A DNA stretch of 64,000 nucleotides, taken from positions 1-64,000 of the forward strand of contig NZ_JABCNG010000004.1 in the NCBI RefSeq assembly GCF_012932495.1, in the 5' to 3' direction. The translations under genes were made by a program, and so were the position numbers. Each line of letters begins with the position of its first letter. Position 1 is the stretch's first letter. This document shows positions 35,480 through 44,228 of this stretch, one piece after another. The notes under the pieces are model-generated. The model made no database searches, had not been told where the DNA came from, and saw only the letters and a program-made list of their open reading frames with translations. This DNA is from Novosphingobium sp. SG919 (GTDB taxonomy: Bacteria; Pseudomonadota; Alphaproteobacteria; Sphingomonadales; Sphingomonadaceae).

Positions 35480-36700
35480 ATGGTTGTGCTAGAGGCGCGT
35501 TCAAAGACATTCGCCGATGTTCCCGAACCGGGCCTGAGCCCGCAGGACATGATTGCACGGGCACGGGCGATGATCCCCACCTTGCGTTCGCGCCAGGCCC
35601 AGGCCGAAGCGGCGGGGCGCCTCCTTGAGGTGACCAACCAGGAATTTCTCGACGCTGGCTTCTATCGCATCGTCCAACCGCGCGTGTTCGGCGGCTACGA
35701 GTTCGAGCTCACCACGTATGTCCAGGTGATGATGGAAATCGCCCGGGGCTGTCCGTCAAGCGCCTGGGTCCTGGCGCTGGTTTCGGGCCATCCCATCATG
35801 CTGGCCGATTTCGATATTCGCGCGCAGGAAGAGGCCTATGGCGACAAGGGCGATTATCGTTGCCCCTCGGTCGGCTCGCCGGTGCTGATGCAGCGCGAGG
35901 GCAATGGCTACCGCGTGTCGGGTAGCTGGGACTATGCCTCGGGCTGCGACGTTTCGACCCATGCCATGGTCAGCGGCATGGTGCGCGACGAATCTGGCGC
36001 CATGAGCGCGATGTTGCTGCTGATCGACCGCAAGGACTTCACGATCACCGACAACTGGTCGATGATCGGCATGCAGGGTACCGGATCGCGCAAGGTCGTG
36101 GTCAAGGATCTCTACATTCCCGCCTACCGCACGGCGCCGATGTCGATGTGGCAGGCCAGGGGCGGCACGGCGGTTCATCCCAACCCGATGTACAACGGTC
36201 GCAAGGGCTCCTACTTCCTGATCGAACTCGGCGCGGTGGTGGTTGGCACGGTGAAGGGCGCGCTCGATCTCTATGAAGAGATCTGCCGCACCAAATCCAT
36301 GCGGTTCCCGCCCAAGATCCCGCTGTTCGAAAGCCACGAGTTCCAGCAGTATTTCGGCGACGCCCAGGGCAAGGTCGATGCGGCCGAAGCCTTGTTGCTC
36401 AAAGTGGTGGAACGCTACGTCGAGGCTTGCGCGGCCGACCCCGTCACGGGCGGCGATTTCAGCGAGGAAACCGACCGCCGGCTGTTCGTGATGGCGCAGG
36501 AAGCCTGCCGCCTGGCGTGGGACGCGCTGGAAATCATCTTCACCACGGCCGGGACCAGCATCGGCGCGAAGGATTCCATGCTGGCGCGGATCTATCGCGA
36601 TGCCAGCGTGCAAAAGACCCATTTCGTCCAGCAGCGTTCGCGCACGGCGGTCAACGCTGCCCGGCTGCACTTTGGCCTGCCCGCGCTGACGCCGTTCTGA
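35480..36700 (+). CDS. Acyl-CoA-dehydrogenase-fold flavin monooxygenase (group D)
   Basis: A 406-residue protein of the acyl-CoA dehydrogenase fold most like the oxygenase components of two-component flavin monooxygenases (HsaA, 4-hydroxyphenylacetate 3-hydroxylase C2). Signature stretches are FLDAGFYRIVQPRVFGGYE, ARGCPSSAWVLAL and the C-terminal TTAGTSIGAKDSMLARIYRDASV. It needs FADH2 or FMNH2 from a reductase such as that at 24740. The ATG 35480 has AGGAAGG upstream; an ATG 60 bases earlier lacks one. It heads a seven-gene plus-strand operon and is a paralogue of the protein at 54669. Confidence 0.83.
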   Translation: MVVLEARSKTFADVPEPGLSPQDMIARARAMIPTLRSRQAQAEAAGRLLEVTNQEFLDAGFYRIVQPRVFGGYEFELTTYVQVMMEIARGCPSSAWVLALVSGHPIMLADFDIRAQEEAYGDKGDYRCPSVGSPVLMQREGNGYRVSGSWDYASGCDVSTHAMVSGMVRDESGAMSAMLLLIDRKDFTITDNWSMIGMQGTGSRKVVVKDLYIPAYRTAPMSMWQARGGTAVHPNPMYNGRKGSYFLIELGAVVVGTVKGALDLYEEICRTKSMRFPPKIPLFESHEFQQYFGDAQGKVDAAEALLLKVVERYVEACAADPVTGGDFSEETDRRLFVMAQEACRLAWDALEIIFTTAGTSIGAKDSMLARIYRDASVQKTHFVQQRSRTAVNAARLHFGLPALTPF

Positions 36701-36703
36701 TCC

Positions 36704-37459
36704 ATGGTTGACCAAAGCAAGCTGGACCAGGCGCTCGACCCTGCGGTTGTGCGCGAAGAGTTCAAGCGCAGGAGAGGGCACTGGAACGATGACTGGGAGG
36801 CCATGCTGGCCTACTCGCCAGCCTATGTTGCCGCCTATCTGGATTTCTCGGCCTATGTGGCGGACAGGGGCACGCTCAGCGCGAAATTTCGCGAGCTGAT
36901 CTATGTGGCGACCAACTGCACGCCCACGCACATGTTCGCCAAGGGCTTTCGCAACCATGCGCGCCAGGCGCTGGCGCTGGGTGCGACGCGGGATGAATTG
37001 ATGGCGGTCGTCGCCACGGTCAGCGCGATGGGGTTTTCGTCCTATGTGATGACCGCGCAGGTCGTGGCCGAGGCACTGCCCAGCACTCTGTCAGCGCCGG
37101 CCGATGCGCAGGTATGGGCCGATCACGCCGCCTTGTTCGGCGATGTTCGGGACGAATTTGCCGCCGGCATCCGGCTCGATCCCGACTTTCATGGCCGCTG
37201 GCTGGCATTCGCCACGGCACCCTTGCGCGGCGCGGCGGGCCTGTCGGCCAAGGAGATGCACCTCATCGCGCTGGCGGTCCACGCGCAGTGCACGCAGCTC
37301 AACGCCGCTGGCGTGGGCCAGCACGCGCATGCCGCGCTGGCCCACGGCGCAAGCCACGACGAAGTGCTGGACGTGGCGCGCCTGGTATCGAGCATGGGCA
37401 TCCACGCGATGGTCTTTGCGCTGCCCCTGATCAACGAACTTGGTGGAGAGCAGCTATGA
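36704..37459 (+). CDS. Two-domain carboxymuconolactone-decarboxylase-family protein
   Basis: A 251-residue protein made of two AhpD/CMD-like modules, about residues 60-120 (FRELIYVATNCTPTHMFAKGFRNHARQALALGAT) and 175-240 (EMHLIALAVHAQCTQLNAAGVGQHAHAALAHGAS). The CxxC of peroxidase-type AhpD is replaced by single cysteines with a downstream histidine, so a disulfide peroxidase role is doubtful. Catabolic CMD-fold proteins decarboxylate or act as small acid-base enzymes. It starts 4 bases after the monooxygenase and overlaps the next hydrolase gene by an ATGA. Confidence 0.78.
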   Translation: MVDQSKLDQALDPAVVREEFKRRRGHWNDDWEAMLAYSPAYVAAYLDFSAYVADRGTLSAKFRELIYVATNCTPTHMFAKGFRNHARQALALGATRDELMAVVATVSAMGFSSYVMTAQVVAEALPSTLSAPADAQVWADHAALFGDVRDEFAAGIRLDPDFHGRWLAFATAPLRGAAGLSAKEMHLIALAVHAQCTQLNAAGVGQHAHAALAHGASHDEVLDVARLVSSMGIHAMVFALPLINELGGEQL

Positions 37460-38163
37460 ATCTGGGCCGCGCAATCGACTATCCCGCCGGTTCCGTCACC
37501 GCGCGTGGCTATCTGGCACTGCCGGCCGATGGCAAGGCCAAGGGCGGCGTGCTTGTCGTGCACGAGGCGCCCGGCGTTGGCCCGCATGTTCGCGCCCGCG
37601 CCGAAGCCCTGGCCGGGCTGGGCTACGCCGCGCTCGCTGCGGACCTGCACGGCGAAGGGCGGCTTGCCGCCAGCCCGCCAGAGGCGCGCGCCTGGGTGGA
37701 CGCGCTGAAATCCGATCCCGACGAATTGATCGCCCGCATGAACGGTGCGCTCGACGCGCTGGTGCGCCACGGCCATGTCGGCAACGGCAATCTGGCCTTG
37801 GCGGGTTATTGCTTTGGCGGCTGGTGTGCGCTGGAACTGGCGCGCAGCGGCGCGCCCGTGCGCAGCACCAGCGTGTTTCACGGGTCGCTGGCAAGCGCGC
37901 GCGATGCCACGGCCATTCGCGGATCGGTGCTGGTCTGCAGCGGTGACGCCGATCCCTTTGTTCCGGCGGCGCAGATTGCCCATTTCACCGACGAGATGCG
38001 GGCGGCCGGCATCGATTGCCAAGTGAGCCTCTACTGTGGGGTGGCCCACGGTTTTACCGACCGCGACGTGCCGGCAATGCCGGGGTTTGGCTATTCGCCC
38101 AAGGCCGACCAGCGCGCGTGGCAAACCTTCTTGAACCTGCTGGCAGAGCACTCGGCCGACTGA
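37456..38163 (+). CDS. Dienelactone-hydrolase-family protein
   Basis: A 235-residue alpha/beta hydrolase of the dienelactone hydrolase family. The triad can be placed as Cys119 (GYCFGG), Asp166 (GDADPF) and His198 (VAHGF), with the family's HEAPG loop near residue 36. DLH enzymes open lactones formed after ring cleavage, giving maleylacetate-type products. The ATG overlaps the preceding stop (ATGA), so it is coupled to the CMD-family gene. A second DLH (40512) ends the operon. Confidence 0.87.
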   Translation: MNLGRAIDYPAGSVTARGYLALPADGKAKGGVLVVHEAPGVGPHVRARAEALAGLGYAALAADLHGEGRLAASPPEARAWVDALKSDPDELIARMNGALDALVRHGHVGNGNLALAGYCFGGWCALELARSGAPVRSTSVFHGSLASARDATAIRGSVLVCSGDADPFVPAAQIAHFTDEMRAAGIDCQVSLYCGVAHGFTDRDVPAMPGFGYSPKADQRAWQTFLNLLAEHSAD

Positions 38164-38188
38164 CGTGTCGGCGCAAAGGAACGAGCAC

Positions 38189-39016
38189 ATGAAAGATTTT
38201 GTCGACAAGGCTGTCCTGATCACCGGTGCTGCCAACGGAATCGGCCTGAGCACGGCGCGCCGGCTGGCCGGTTTGGGCGCGCGCATCGTCATTGCCGATC
38301 TCGACCGGGCCGGTGCAGAAGCAGCGGCGGCGAGCCTGGCCAACGGCGCCAAGGGCTATGGCTGCGATGTCAGCAACGATGCTGACGTTGCGGCGCTGCG
38401 CGAGGCGGTGGTCGGTGAATTCGGCGGGCTGGACCTGCTGATCAACAACGCTGCCAAGCCGCCGGTGACGGGCTCGGTCCTCTCTACCGAGTTGGAGGAA
38501 TGGCGGCAGGCGCTCGATGTCAACGTCCTGGGCTATGTCCGCATGATCCGTGCCTTCCTGCCCGGCATGCTGGCGCGCCGCAGCGGCCATATCGTCAACA
38601 CCTCTTCGGGGCTGGCGCTGCTGCCCGATCCGCCGATCCGCTTCATGGGGCCCTATATCGCCTCCAAGGGCGCGCAGCTGGCGATGAGCTATGCCTTTGC
38701 CCATGCGCTCGCTGGCACGGGCGTTTCGCTGTCGGTGTTCTGCCCGGGTATTACCGCCACGTCGGCCAAGCCCGGCGGCCCGCCGCCGGCCATCCCCGGT
38801 GCGCCCAAGCCAGAGGATTTCCGCATCGGGGTGCCCGAGCGGCGCACGGTGCGGGTCAGCGCCGATTATGCGTCGGGCGTTTTCGTCGATGGCCTGATCC
38901 GCGGTGATTTCCTCGTCTGCTCGCAGGAGGGCTACCTGCCGGACCTCGTCGATTTCGCCGCCGGCAATCTCGATCCCTTCGCGATCGTGCGCCAGGCGCA
39001 GGCCGAAGCGGCCTGA
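38189..39016 (+). CDS. Short-chain dehydrogenase/reductase
   Basis: A 275-residue classical SDR. The cofactor loop is TGAANGIG (about 13-20), NNAA is at the usual position, and the catalytic Ser-Tyr-Lys appears as NTSSG and YIASK. The acidic D in VIADLD after strand 2 suggests NAD preference. The C-terminus is longer than in minimal SDRs. It probably oxidises or reduces a hydroxyl/keto group of a pathway intermediate. ATG 38189 has AAAGGA upstream; an in-frame GTG at 38165 is less likely. Confidence 0.9.
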   Translation: MKDFVDKAVLITGAANGIGLSTARRLAGLGARIVIADLDRAGAEAAAASLANGAKGYGCDVSNDADVAALREAVVGEFGGLDLLINNAAKPPVTGSVLSTELEEWRQALDVNVLGYVRMIRAFLPGMLARRSGHIVNTSSGLALLPDPPIRFMGPYIASKGAQLAMSYAFAHALAGTGVSLSVFCPGITATSAKPGGPPPAIPGAPKPEDFRIGVPERRTVRVSADYASGVFVDGLIRGDFLVCSQEGYLPDLVDFAAGNLDPFAIVRQAQAEAA

Positions 39017-39028
39017 ACGGGGGGCGAC

Positions 39029-39583
39029 ATGGGACGTTTGCGCTATCTCGACAACGCCGATCTGGGGCCTGACCATCAGGATATCCCGCGGATGAAGTCG
39101 AACATCACCCGCGCCGTGGCACATAGCCCCGATCTGGCCCGCCTGGTGGCCGGGCGGGGCATGTATTTCCGGCATAAGAGCAAGCTCGAACCGCGCCTGC
39201 GCGAGTTGGCGATCCTGCAAGTGGGCTGGTCCACCCGCTCGGCCTATGAATGGGCGCATCATGTCGATGTGGCGCTCTCGTTCGGGGTGAGCGAGGCGGA
39301 CATCCACGCCATCGGCCAGGTGGCGCGGGGCGAGGCAACGCATCTCGATCCGATTGCGCTGGCGGTGCTGGAGGCGGCGCGCAGCCTGACCGAAGACATT
39401 GCGCTGGCGCAAGGCGTGTTCGATGCGCTGGCGGCCGCGCTCCGCGCCGACCAGCTTGTCGATCTGCTTGTGGCGATCGGCGAATACAACGGGCTGGTGC
39501 GCGTGATGGCCGCGATCGAGATCGATCTTGAGCCCGAGTACGAGGCGTTTCTGGCCCGCTTTCCCTTGCCCGACGCAGCGTGA
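39029..39583 (+). CDS. Carboxymuconolactone-decarboxylase-family protein
   Basis: A 184-residue single-module CMD-family protein. The core RLRELAILQVGWSTRSAYEWAHHVDVALSFGVSEADI carries the Glu...His arrangement of decarboxylase-like members rather than a CxxC peroxidase pair. It is similar in pattern to the protein encoded at 53932-54492. It follows the SDR by 12 bases in the same operon. The exact reaction is unknown; decarboxylation or lactone/isomer chemistry on a ring-cleavage product is plausible. Confidence 0.82.
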   Translation: MGRLRYLDNADLGPDHQDIPRMKSNITRAVAHSPDLARLVAGRGMYFRHKSKLEPRLRELAILQVGWSTRSAYEWAHHVDVALSFGVSEADIHAIGQVARGEATHLDPIALAVLEAARSLTEDIALAQGVFDALAAALRADQLVDLLVAIGEYNGLVRVMAAIEIDLEPEYEAFLARFPLPDAA

Positions 39584-39654
39584 GCGCAAGCCCTTCGGCC
39601 ATTGCCGAGCCTTGCCGGCGAAACTGACAAGAAATCGAAAAAAGGAATGAAAAG

Positions 39655-40509
39655 ATGAAACTTCTCAGCTTTACCAAGGATGGGCGCGAAAGCTTCGGCG
39701 CGGTTGTCGGGGACAAAGTCGTCGATCTGGGCCGCAAGTTTGCCGGCCGCTATGCCGATATCGTCAGCGTGCTCAAGGCTGATGCGCTGGGCGAGGTGGA
39801 AGGCGCCTTGGCGGGCGAGGCGGGCGACTATGCGCTGGCTGACGTGGAAATCCTGCCGGTGATCCCCAATCCGCCCAAGATCATCTGCATCGGCGTGAAC
39901 TATGACTCGCACCGCACCGAAATCGGCCGCGATCCCAGCGCCCGCCCGATGGTCTTTGCGCGTTTCCCCGCCAGCCAGGCCGGCCACCTGGAGCCGCTGC
40001 TGCTGCCCCCCGAAAGCCCGACTTTCGATTACGAGGGCGAAATCGCCGTGATCATCGGCAAGGGTGGCCGGCGCATTTCCGAGGAGGACTGCTGGGAGCA
40101 CATCGCCGGCTATGCGCCCTACAACGATGCCACTATCCGCGACTGGCAGCGCCACACCGCGCAGTGGGGGCCAGGCAAGAACTGGTACAAGACCGGCGGC
40201 TTCGGCCCCTGGATGGCCACCCGCGGCGAGATCGCCGATGGCCAGACGCTGCACCTCAAGACCCGGCTTAACGGGCTGGAAGTGCAGAATGCCACCAGCG
40301 ACGAGATGATCTTCTCGATCCCCTACCTCATCGCCTATTGCTCCACCTATATCCCGCTTGAGCCCGGCGACGTGATCGTGACCGGCACGCCCGGTGGCGT
40401 GGGCGTCCGTCGCGAACCCAAGCTGTTCATGAAGGATGGTGACCTGGTCGAGGTGGAAATCACCGAGGTTGGCGTGCTGCAGAACCCGATCAAGGCCGAA
40501 CAGGCCTGA
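39655..40509 (+). CDS. Fumarylacetoacetate-hydrolase-family protein
   Basis: A 284-residue FAH-family enzyme. The metal site pattern is FDYEGEIAV followed by a downstream Asp. The GPGKNWYKTGGFGPW segment and the C-terminal TGTPGGVGVRREPKLFMKDGD are typical. Family members cleave C-C bonds of acylpyruvates, hydrate 2-hydroxypentadienoates or decarboxylate oxo-acids using Mg2+. Placed between CMD and DLH genes, it probably acts on the open-chain product of ring cleavage. A 71-base gap precedes it, with an AAAAAGGAATG ribosome-binding region. Confidence 0.9.
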   Translation: MKLLSFTKDGRESFGAVVGDKVVDLGRKFAGRYADIVSVLKADALGEVEGALAGEAGDYALADVEILPVIPNPPKIICIGVNYDSHRTEIGRDPSARPMVFARFPASQAGHLEPLLLPPESPTFDYEGEIAVIIGKGGRRISEEDCWEHIAGYAPYNDATIRDWQRHTAQWGPGKNWYKTGGFGPWMATRGEIADGQTLHLKTRLNGLEVQNATSDEMIFSIPYLIAYCSTYIPLEPGDVIVTGTPGGVGVRREPKLFMKDGDLVEVEITEVGVLQNPIKAEQA

Positions 40510-40511
40510 TC

Positions 40512-41201
40512 ATGGTGGCAGAGGCCGAGCCGGTCATCGACCGGATCACCTTGACCTCGGCCTATGATGGCTTTCGCTTGAGCGCGTGGCACCTTGCCGC
40601 GCGCTCAACGCGTCGTGGGGGTGTTGTCGTCCTCCACGAGGTTTTCGGCCTGACACCGCATATGGCCGATGTGATGCAAAGATTGGCGGCACAAGGCTAT
40701 GACGTGGTTGCGCCCTCGCTGTTCGACCGCATCGAGCCCGGCTTTTTGCGCAGCAACGCGCAAGAAGGCCTCCACGAAGGCATCGCGGCCGCGCGTGCCA
40801 CGCCCAATGCGCAGGCGCTGGGCGATATGCACGCGGCGTTTGCCAGGCTGGGAGAAGGGCCGCACTTTGCCGTGGGCTTCTGCTTTGGCGGGGTAATGGC
40901 GTGGATCGCCGCGCAGCATCTCGATGGCCTTGCCGGTGCCGTGAGCTTTTATGGGCGACGGATCATCGAAGAGTTGCAGGCGCCGCTGCAATGCCCGGTG
41001 CAGATGCATTACGGCGATCGCGACGGCAGCATTCCGCTGTCCGATGTCGCCCAGGTCGCCGCGCGCTATCCTGCCGCCGCGATCCATGTCTATCCGGCCG
41101 GCCATGCCTTTTGCCGCGAAGGTGGGGACAATTTCGACCCGGCCGCACGCGATCTAGCGTTTCAACGCACGCTGGCCTTCATGGCAGGCCTTGCGCGCTA
41201 A
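40512..41201 (+). CDS. Dienelactone-hydrolase-family protein
   Basis: A 229-residue DLH-family hydrolase with nucleophile Cys124 (GFCFGG), Asp171 (YGDRDGSIP), His198 (AGHAF) and Glu43 in HEVFG, the glutamate that activates the cysteine in dienelactone hydrolase. This one is closer to the classical clcD/tfdE pattern than the copy at 37456. It starts 2 bases after the FAH gene. Its stop overlaps by 4 bases the end of the convergent SMP-30 gene (41198-41201), leaving no room for a terminator. Confidence 0.88.
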   Translation: MVAEAEPVIDRITLTSAYDGFRLSAWHLAARSTRRGGVVVLHEVFGLTPHMADVMQRLAAQGYDVVAPSLFDRIEPGFLRSNAQEGLHEGIAAARATPNAQALGDMHAAFARLGEGPHFAVGFCFGGVMAWIAAQHLDGLAGAVSFYGRRIIEELQAPLQCPVQMHYGDRDGSIPLSDVAQVAARYPAAAIHVYPAGHAFCREGGDNFDPAARDLAFQRTLAFMAGLAR

Positions 41202-42067
41202 AGGTGGTGCCACATGGGGGCCCCGGCCACCGAGCTGCGGAACGTGACGAGATGATCGGCGCGGATCGAGCCCACGAACACGGTTCGTCGATCCGCACCG
41301 CCAAAGGCGATGCTGGCAGGGAAATCCACCACCGCGCCTGCCGGATCTTCAAACAGGCATTGGGCCCGCCCATCGGGGGTGATGCGATGGATGCCGTTGC
41401 GGGTAACTTCGCTAACCCATAGGCCGCCTTGCGCGTCGAAGGCGAGCCCGTCGACGATCGCGCCATCGAACAGCCGTTCCGGCCCAAAGGTTTCGGCCGT
41501 GCCCAGTGTGCCCTCTGGCCCCACCGCCATGCGCAGCACTCTGCCCATCCGGCTTTCCGCCAGATAGGCAAAGCGCATGGCCGGATCGAACCGGATCTCG
41601 TTGGCAAAGCACAGGCCGCCTGCAGCCAGATGGGCCACCCCGTCTTCCACTTTCAGCACATAGCCATCGGGAATGGGCTGTTCGATCGCGCGCGAGCGCG
41701 GTTCGACGCGGGTTGAAATGGTCACCCACAGCCGGCCGTGCGGGTCGAAATGGACGAAGTTCACCGCGCCCAGGGGCTGGCCTTTGAACCGGTCGATCAC
41801 GCATCGCGTCGTGCCATCGGGCGCAAGCGCGTGCACTGTGCCGCTGTCGATGCCAGCCAGATAGAGCGTGCCGTCGCGATCGAGCGCCACGCCATTGGTG
41901 GCTCCGCCCGGGCAGGGGCGATGGCGCCAGGCGCCATCTGCAGCGCAGACGCTGACGCCGCCGCGGCTGTCCGAAACGACGACGCTGCCGTCTTGGGCAA
42001 CCACCACGCATTCCGGCCGCTGCAAATCGCGTCCCATGTGGCCCAGCGGGGTGAGCGTGACGGCCAT
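41198..42067 (-). CDS. SMP-30/gluconolactonase-family lactonase
   Basis: A 289-residue six-bladed beta-propeller of the SMP-30/gluconolactonase/LRE family. Repeating blade signatures (GVALDRDGTLYLAG, NFVHFDPHGRLWVT, GLAFDAQGGLWVSE) and the metal-site segment CFANEIRFDP are visible. Such proteins hydrolyse sugar or aromatic-derived lactones with a divalent metal. It is downstream of the FAD hydroxylase gene (3-base gap) and probably co-transcribed with it and the VOC protein. Confidence 0.86.
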   Translation of the reverse strand: MAVTLTPLGHMGRDLQRPECVVVAQDGSVVVSDSRGGVSVCAADGAWRHRPCPGGATNGVALDRDGTLYLAGIDSGTVHALAPDGTTRCVIDRFKGQPLGAVNFVHFDPHGRLWVTISTRVEPRSRAIEQPIPDGYVLKVEDGVAHLAAGGLCFANEIRFDPAMRFAYLAESRMGRVLRMAVGPEGTLGTAETFGPERLFDGAIVDGLAFDAQGGLWVSEVTRNGIHRITPDGRAQCLFEDPAGAVVDFPASIAFGGADRRTVFVGSIRADHLVTFRSSVAGAPMWHHL

Positions 42068-42070
42068 GGT

Positions 42071-43549
42071 TCAGTTGGTGGCAAGCGGCAGGGCGGCGAC
42101 CAGATCATCGAGTTCGGCGGGCGTTGCAGCGGTGCCGAAGATATAGTGGTCTGGCCGGATGATCACGGCGTCCGTGCCCAGTTGATCGAGATAGGCATCG
42201 CATTCGCCCTCTACCGTTACGGCGCGGGCCCTTTGCAGCCGGACCTGGCTGGCTGGGGCAAGCTGCGCCACCGTCCCGGCCCTGGCGATTACTGCGATGT
42301 GGAGGCCGACGCGATCGTCCAGCAAGCGACCGTCCGGCAGGCGCGGCTGTGCCGCAAGCGTGCCGGCGACGGGATCGTGCTGCTGCCCCCACAGGCTGCC
42401 GCCCAGCCTTGGCCGGATCGGGGTGAGCACCTGGGGCTGGTCTAGCAGCAAGGCGTCGCGCTGGCGCGCCTTGTCGGGGTCGGTTTCCTGGATGATGTCG
42501 CCGATGCGGTTGGCCTCGGCGATGTATTGGCTGACGTGCGGGGCCAGTTCCTGCTGATAGCTGTCGAGCAGGTCAGGGCTGGCGCGGCCGTCGAGCGCCC
42601 AGTCGATCTTCCAGGCGATATTGATGATGTCGCGCAGGCCCGAACACAGGCCCTGTCCCAAAAACGGCGGCGTCTGGTGCGCGGCATCGCCGGCAACCAG
42701 GATGCGCCCGTTGCGCCAGCGCGCCGCGATCGCCGAACCGAACGTATAGACCACCGCGCGTTCCAGCACGGTGTGTTCGGGGGTGATCCACCGTTTCAAC
42801 AAGGCGTAGACGCGCTCGGGCTCGGCAAAGGTGGCGGGATCGTCGCCGGGCATGAGCATCACTTCCCAGCGTCGCCGCAGGCCGGCGCCCTCGATATAGG
42901 TAAAGGGGCGGGCCGGATCGCAATATTGCACCGTGCCTTCCGGCAATTCGGGCGCGCCGGGCTGCATGATGAAATCGGCCACCAGCCATTGCTGCGAAGG
43001 GGCCAGCACCTTCAGTTCGGCGCCGATCAGGCCGCGCACCGTGGAATTCGCGCCATCGCAGCCGACCACGAAGCGTGCGGCGAATTCCGTCGTTTCGCCC
43101 CGGTCGTTCTGCGCGGTGATCGCGACGCGTTCGGCATCCTGGGCCAGGGCGGTGACGCGCAAGCCACGATGCACCGTCACCAGCGACGACTGGGCAAGGC
43201 GTGCTTGCAGCGCGTTTTCCAGATCGGGCTGGTGGAACCGGTTGCTGTCGCGCCAGCCATGCGTGCCAGGTGCGATCGAGCGGGGCCAGTCGATCAGCAT
43301 TTCCCCTTGCGCGTTTTCGAAACGCATCCGCGCGTAGATGCCCAGCTTGGGGGCCAGCGCGTCGCCGATGCCGGTTGCCTGCAGGATGCGCATCGCCTCG
43401 CCATCGATGTGGGTGGCGCGCGGCAGCGGATAGGAACTGGGGAACTGTTCGATCACCAGCACCCGGCGCCCCTGCCGCTCCAGCAGGTTGGCAAGACCGG
43501 CGCCTGACGGCCCATAGCCGATGATCGCTACGTCGAATGTCTGGGTCAT
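42071..43549 (-). CDS. FAD-dependent aromatic hydroxylase, MhpA-like
   Basis: A 492-residue class A flavoprotein monooxygenase. The N-terminal FAD motif GYGPSGAGLA (11-20), the DG motif GCDGANS and the GD motif GDAAHQTPPFLGQGL are all intact. A thioredoxin-like C-terminal domain follows, as in MhpA and PheA/TcbR-type phenol hydroxylases. NAD(P)H-driven ortho-hydroxylation of a phenol such as a 3-(3-hydroxyphenyl)propionate-like or resorcinol-like substrate is the family reaction. It lies 21 bases downstream of the VOC gene. Confidence 0.9.
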   Translation of the reverse strand: MTQTFDVAIIGYGPSGAGLANLLERQGRRVLVIEQFPSSYPLPRATHIDGEAMRILQATGIGDALAPKLGIYARMRFENAQGEMLIDWPRSIAPGTHGWRDSNRFHQPDLENALQARLAQSSLVTVHRGLRVTALAQDAERVAITAQNDRGETTEFAARFVVGCDGANSTVRGLIGAELKVLAPSQQWLVADFIMQPGAPELPEGTVQYCDPARPFTYIEGAGLRRRWEVMLMPGDDPATFAEPERVYALLKRWITPEHTVLERAVVYTFGSAIAARWRNGRILVAGDAAHQTPPFLGQGLCSGLRDIINIAWKIDWALDGRASPDLLDSYQQELAPHVSQYIAEANRIGDIIQETDPDKARQRDALLLDQPQVLTPIRPRLGGSLWGQQHDPVAGTLAAQPRLPDGRLLDDRVGLHIAVIARAGTVAQLAPASQVRLQRARAVTVEGECDAYLDQLGTDAVIIRPDHYIFGTAATPAELDDLVAALPLATN

Positions 43550-43570
43550 GATCTGGTCCGCGGCGCCGTG

Positions 43571-44092
43571 TCAGAGCGCGCGGATGGTGCGCGCGGTCAT
43601 GTCGCTCCAATCGGCCATCGGCTTGAAGCCGGGCGCAGCGCGGCAAAGCGCTTCGGTCTGCGCATAGATGTCTTCTTCGCTGTCGAGCAGGTCGATCGGC
43701 GTGCGATAGGGCTGGGTGATGTACCAGGGCGTGTCGGTATAGGCTTCCACCCGGTTGCCTTCGGGATCGGCGAAATAGACCGACCAGGCGATGCCGTGGG
43801 TCAGCGGTTCGAGCTTGGCCACGTTGTGGTCGGCCAGATAGCGGTACACGCGCCGCAGCTCGCCCAGCGTCTTGAGCCGGAACGAAAGCTGGTTGATCAG
43901 ATGCTGCTCCCCATCCGGGCGCCCGGTTACCAGCACGAGTTGGTGATGCGAGGTGCGGTCGGCCGTGAGGAAGACGATCGAACGCGCGTCGCTGCGGGCG
44001 ATGTCGGTGACGGCAAAGCCGAATGCGCCCTGGTAGAAGGCCAGCATCCGATCAAAGTCCTTCACATACAGACCGATATGTCCAATTTCCAT
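43571..44092 (-). CDS. VOC-superfamily protein (glyoxalase/extradiol-dioxygenase fold)
   Basis: A 173-residue protein with two vicinal-oxygen-chelate beta-alpha-beta modules. Metal-ligand candidates are His5 (GHIGLYV) and Glu117 (NRVEAYTD). At the place where catechol 2,3-dioxygenases have the second His (NHLAF), this protein reads NQLSF with Gln68. It also has an extra C-terminal 50 residues (YRTPIDLLDSEEDIY). Gln occurs as a ligand in some glyoxalase I enzymes, so isomerase/lyase activity is as likely as ring cleavage. It heads the VOC/hydroxylase/SMP-30 unit. Confidence 0.83.
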   Translation of the reverse strand: MEIGHIGLYVKDFDRMLAFYQGAFGFAVTDIARSDARSIVFLTADRTSHHQLVLVTGRPDGEQHLINQLSFRLKTLGELRRVYRYLADHNVAKLEPLTHGIAWSVYFADPEGNRVEAYTDTPWYITQPYRTPIDLLDSEEDIYAQTEALCRAAPGFKPMADWSDMTARTIRAL

Positions 44093-44228
44093 CGCTGCAC
44101 CATCCCGCTTGACCTGGGCGTCGCCCTACCGACGCGCCCTTGTTGCCGCGGACGGTAGGGGGATGGTGCGCGGCGCGGAACCGACTTGCCTTGGGCGTCC
44201 GCCCTGCGAACGGGGCCCAGGCGCGCCG

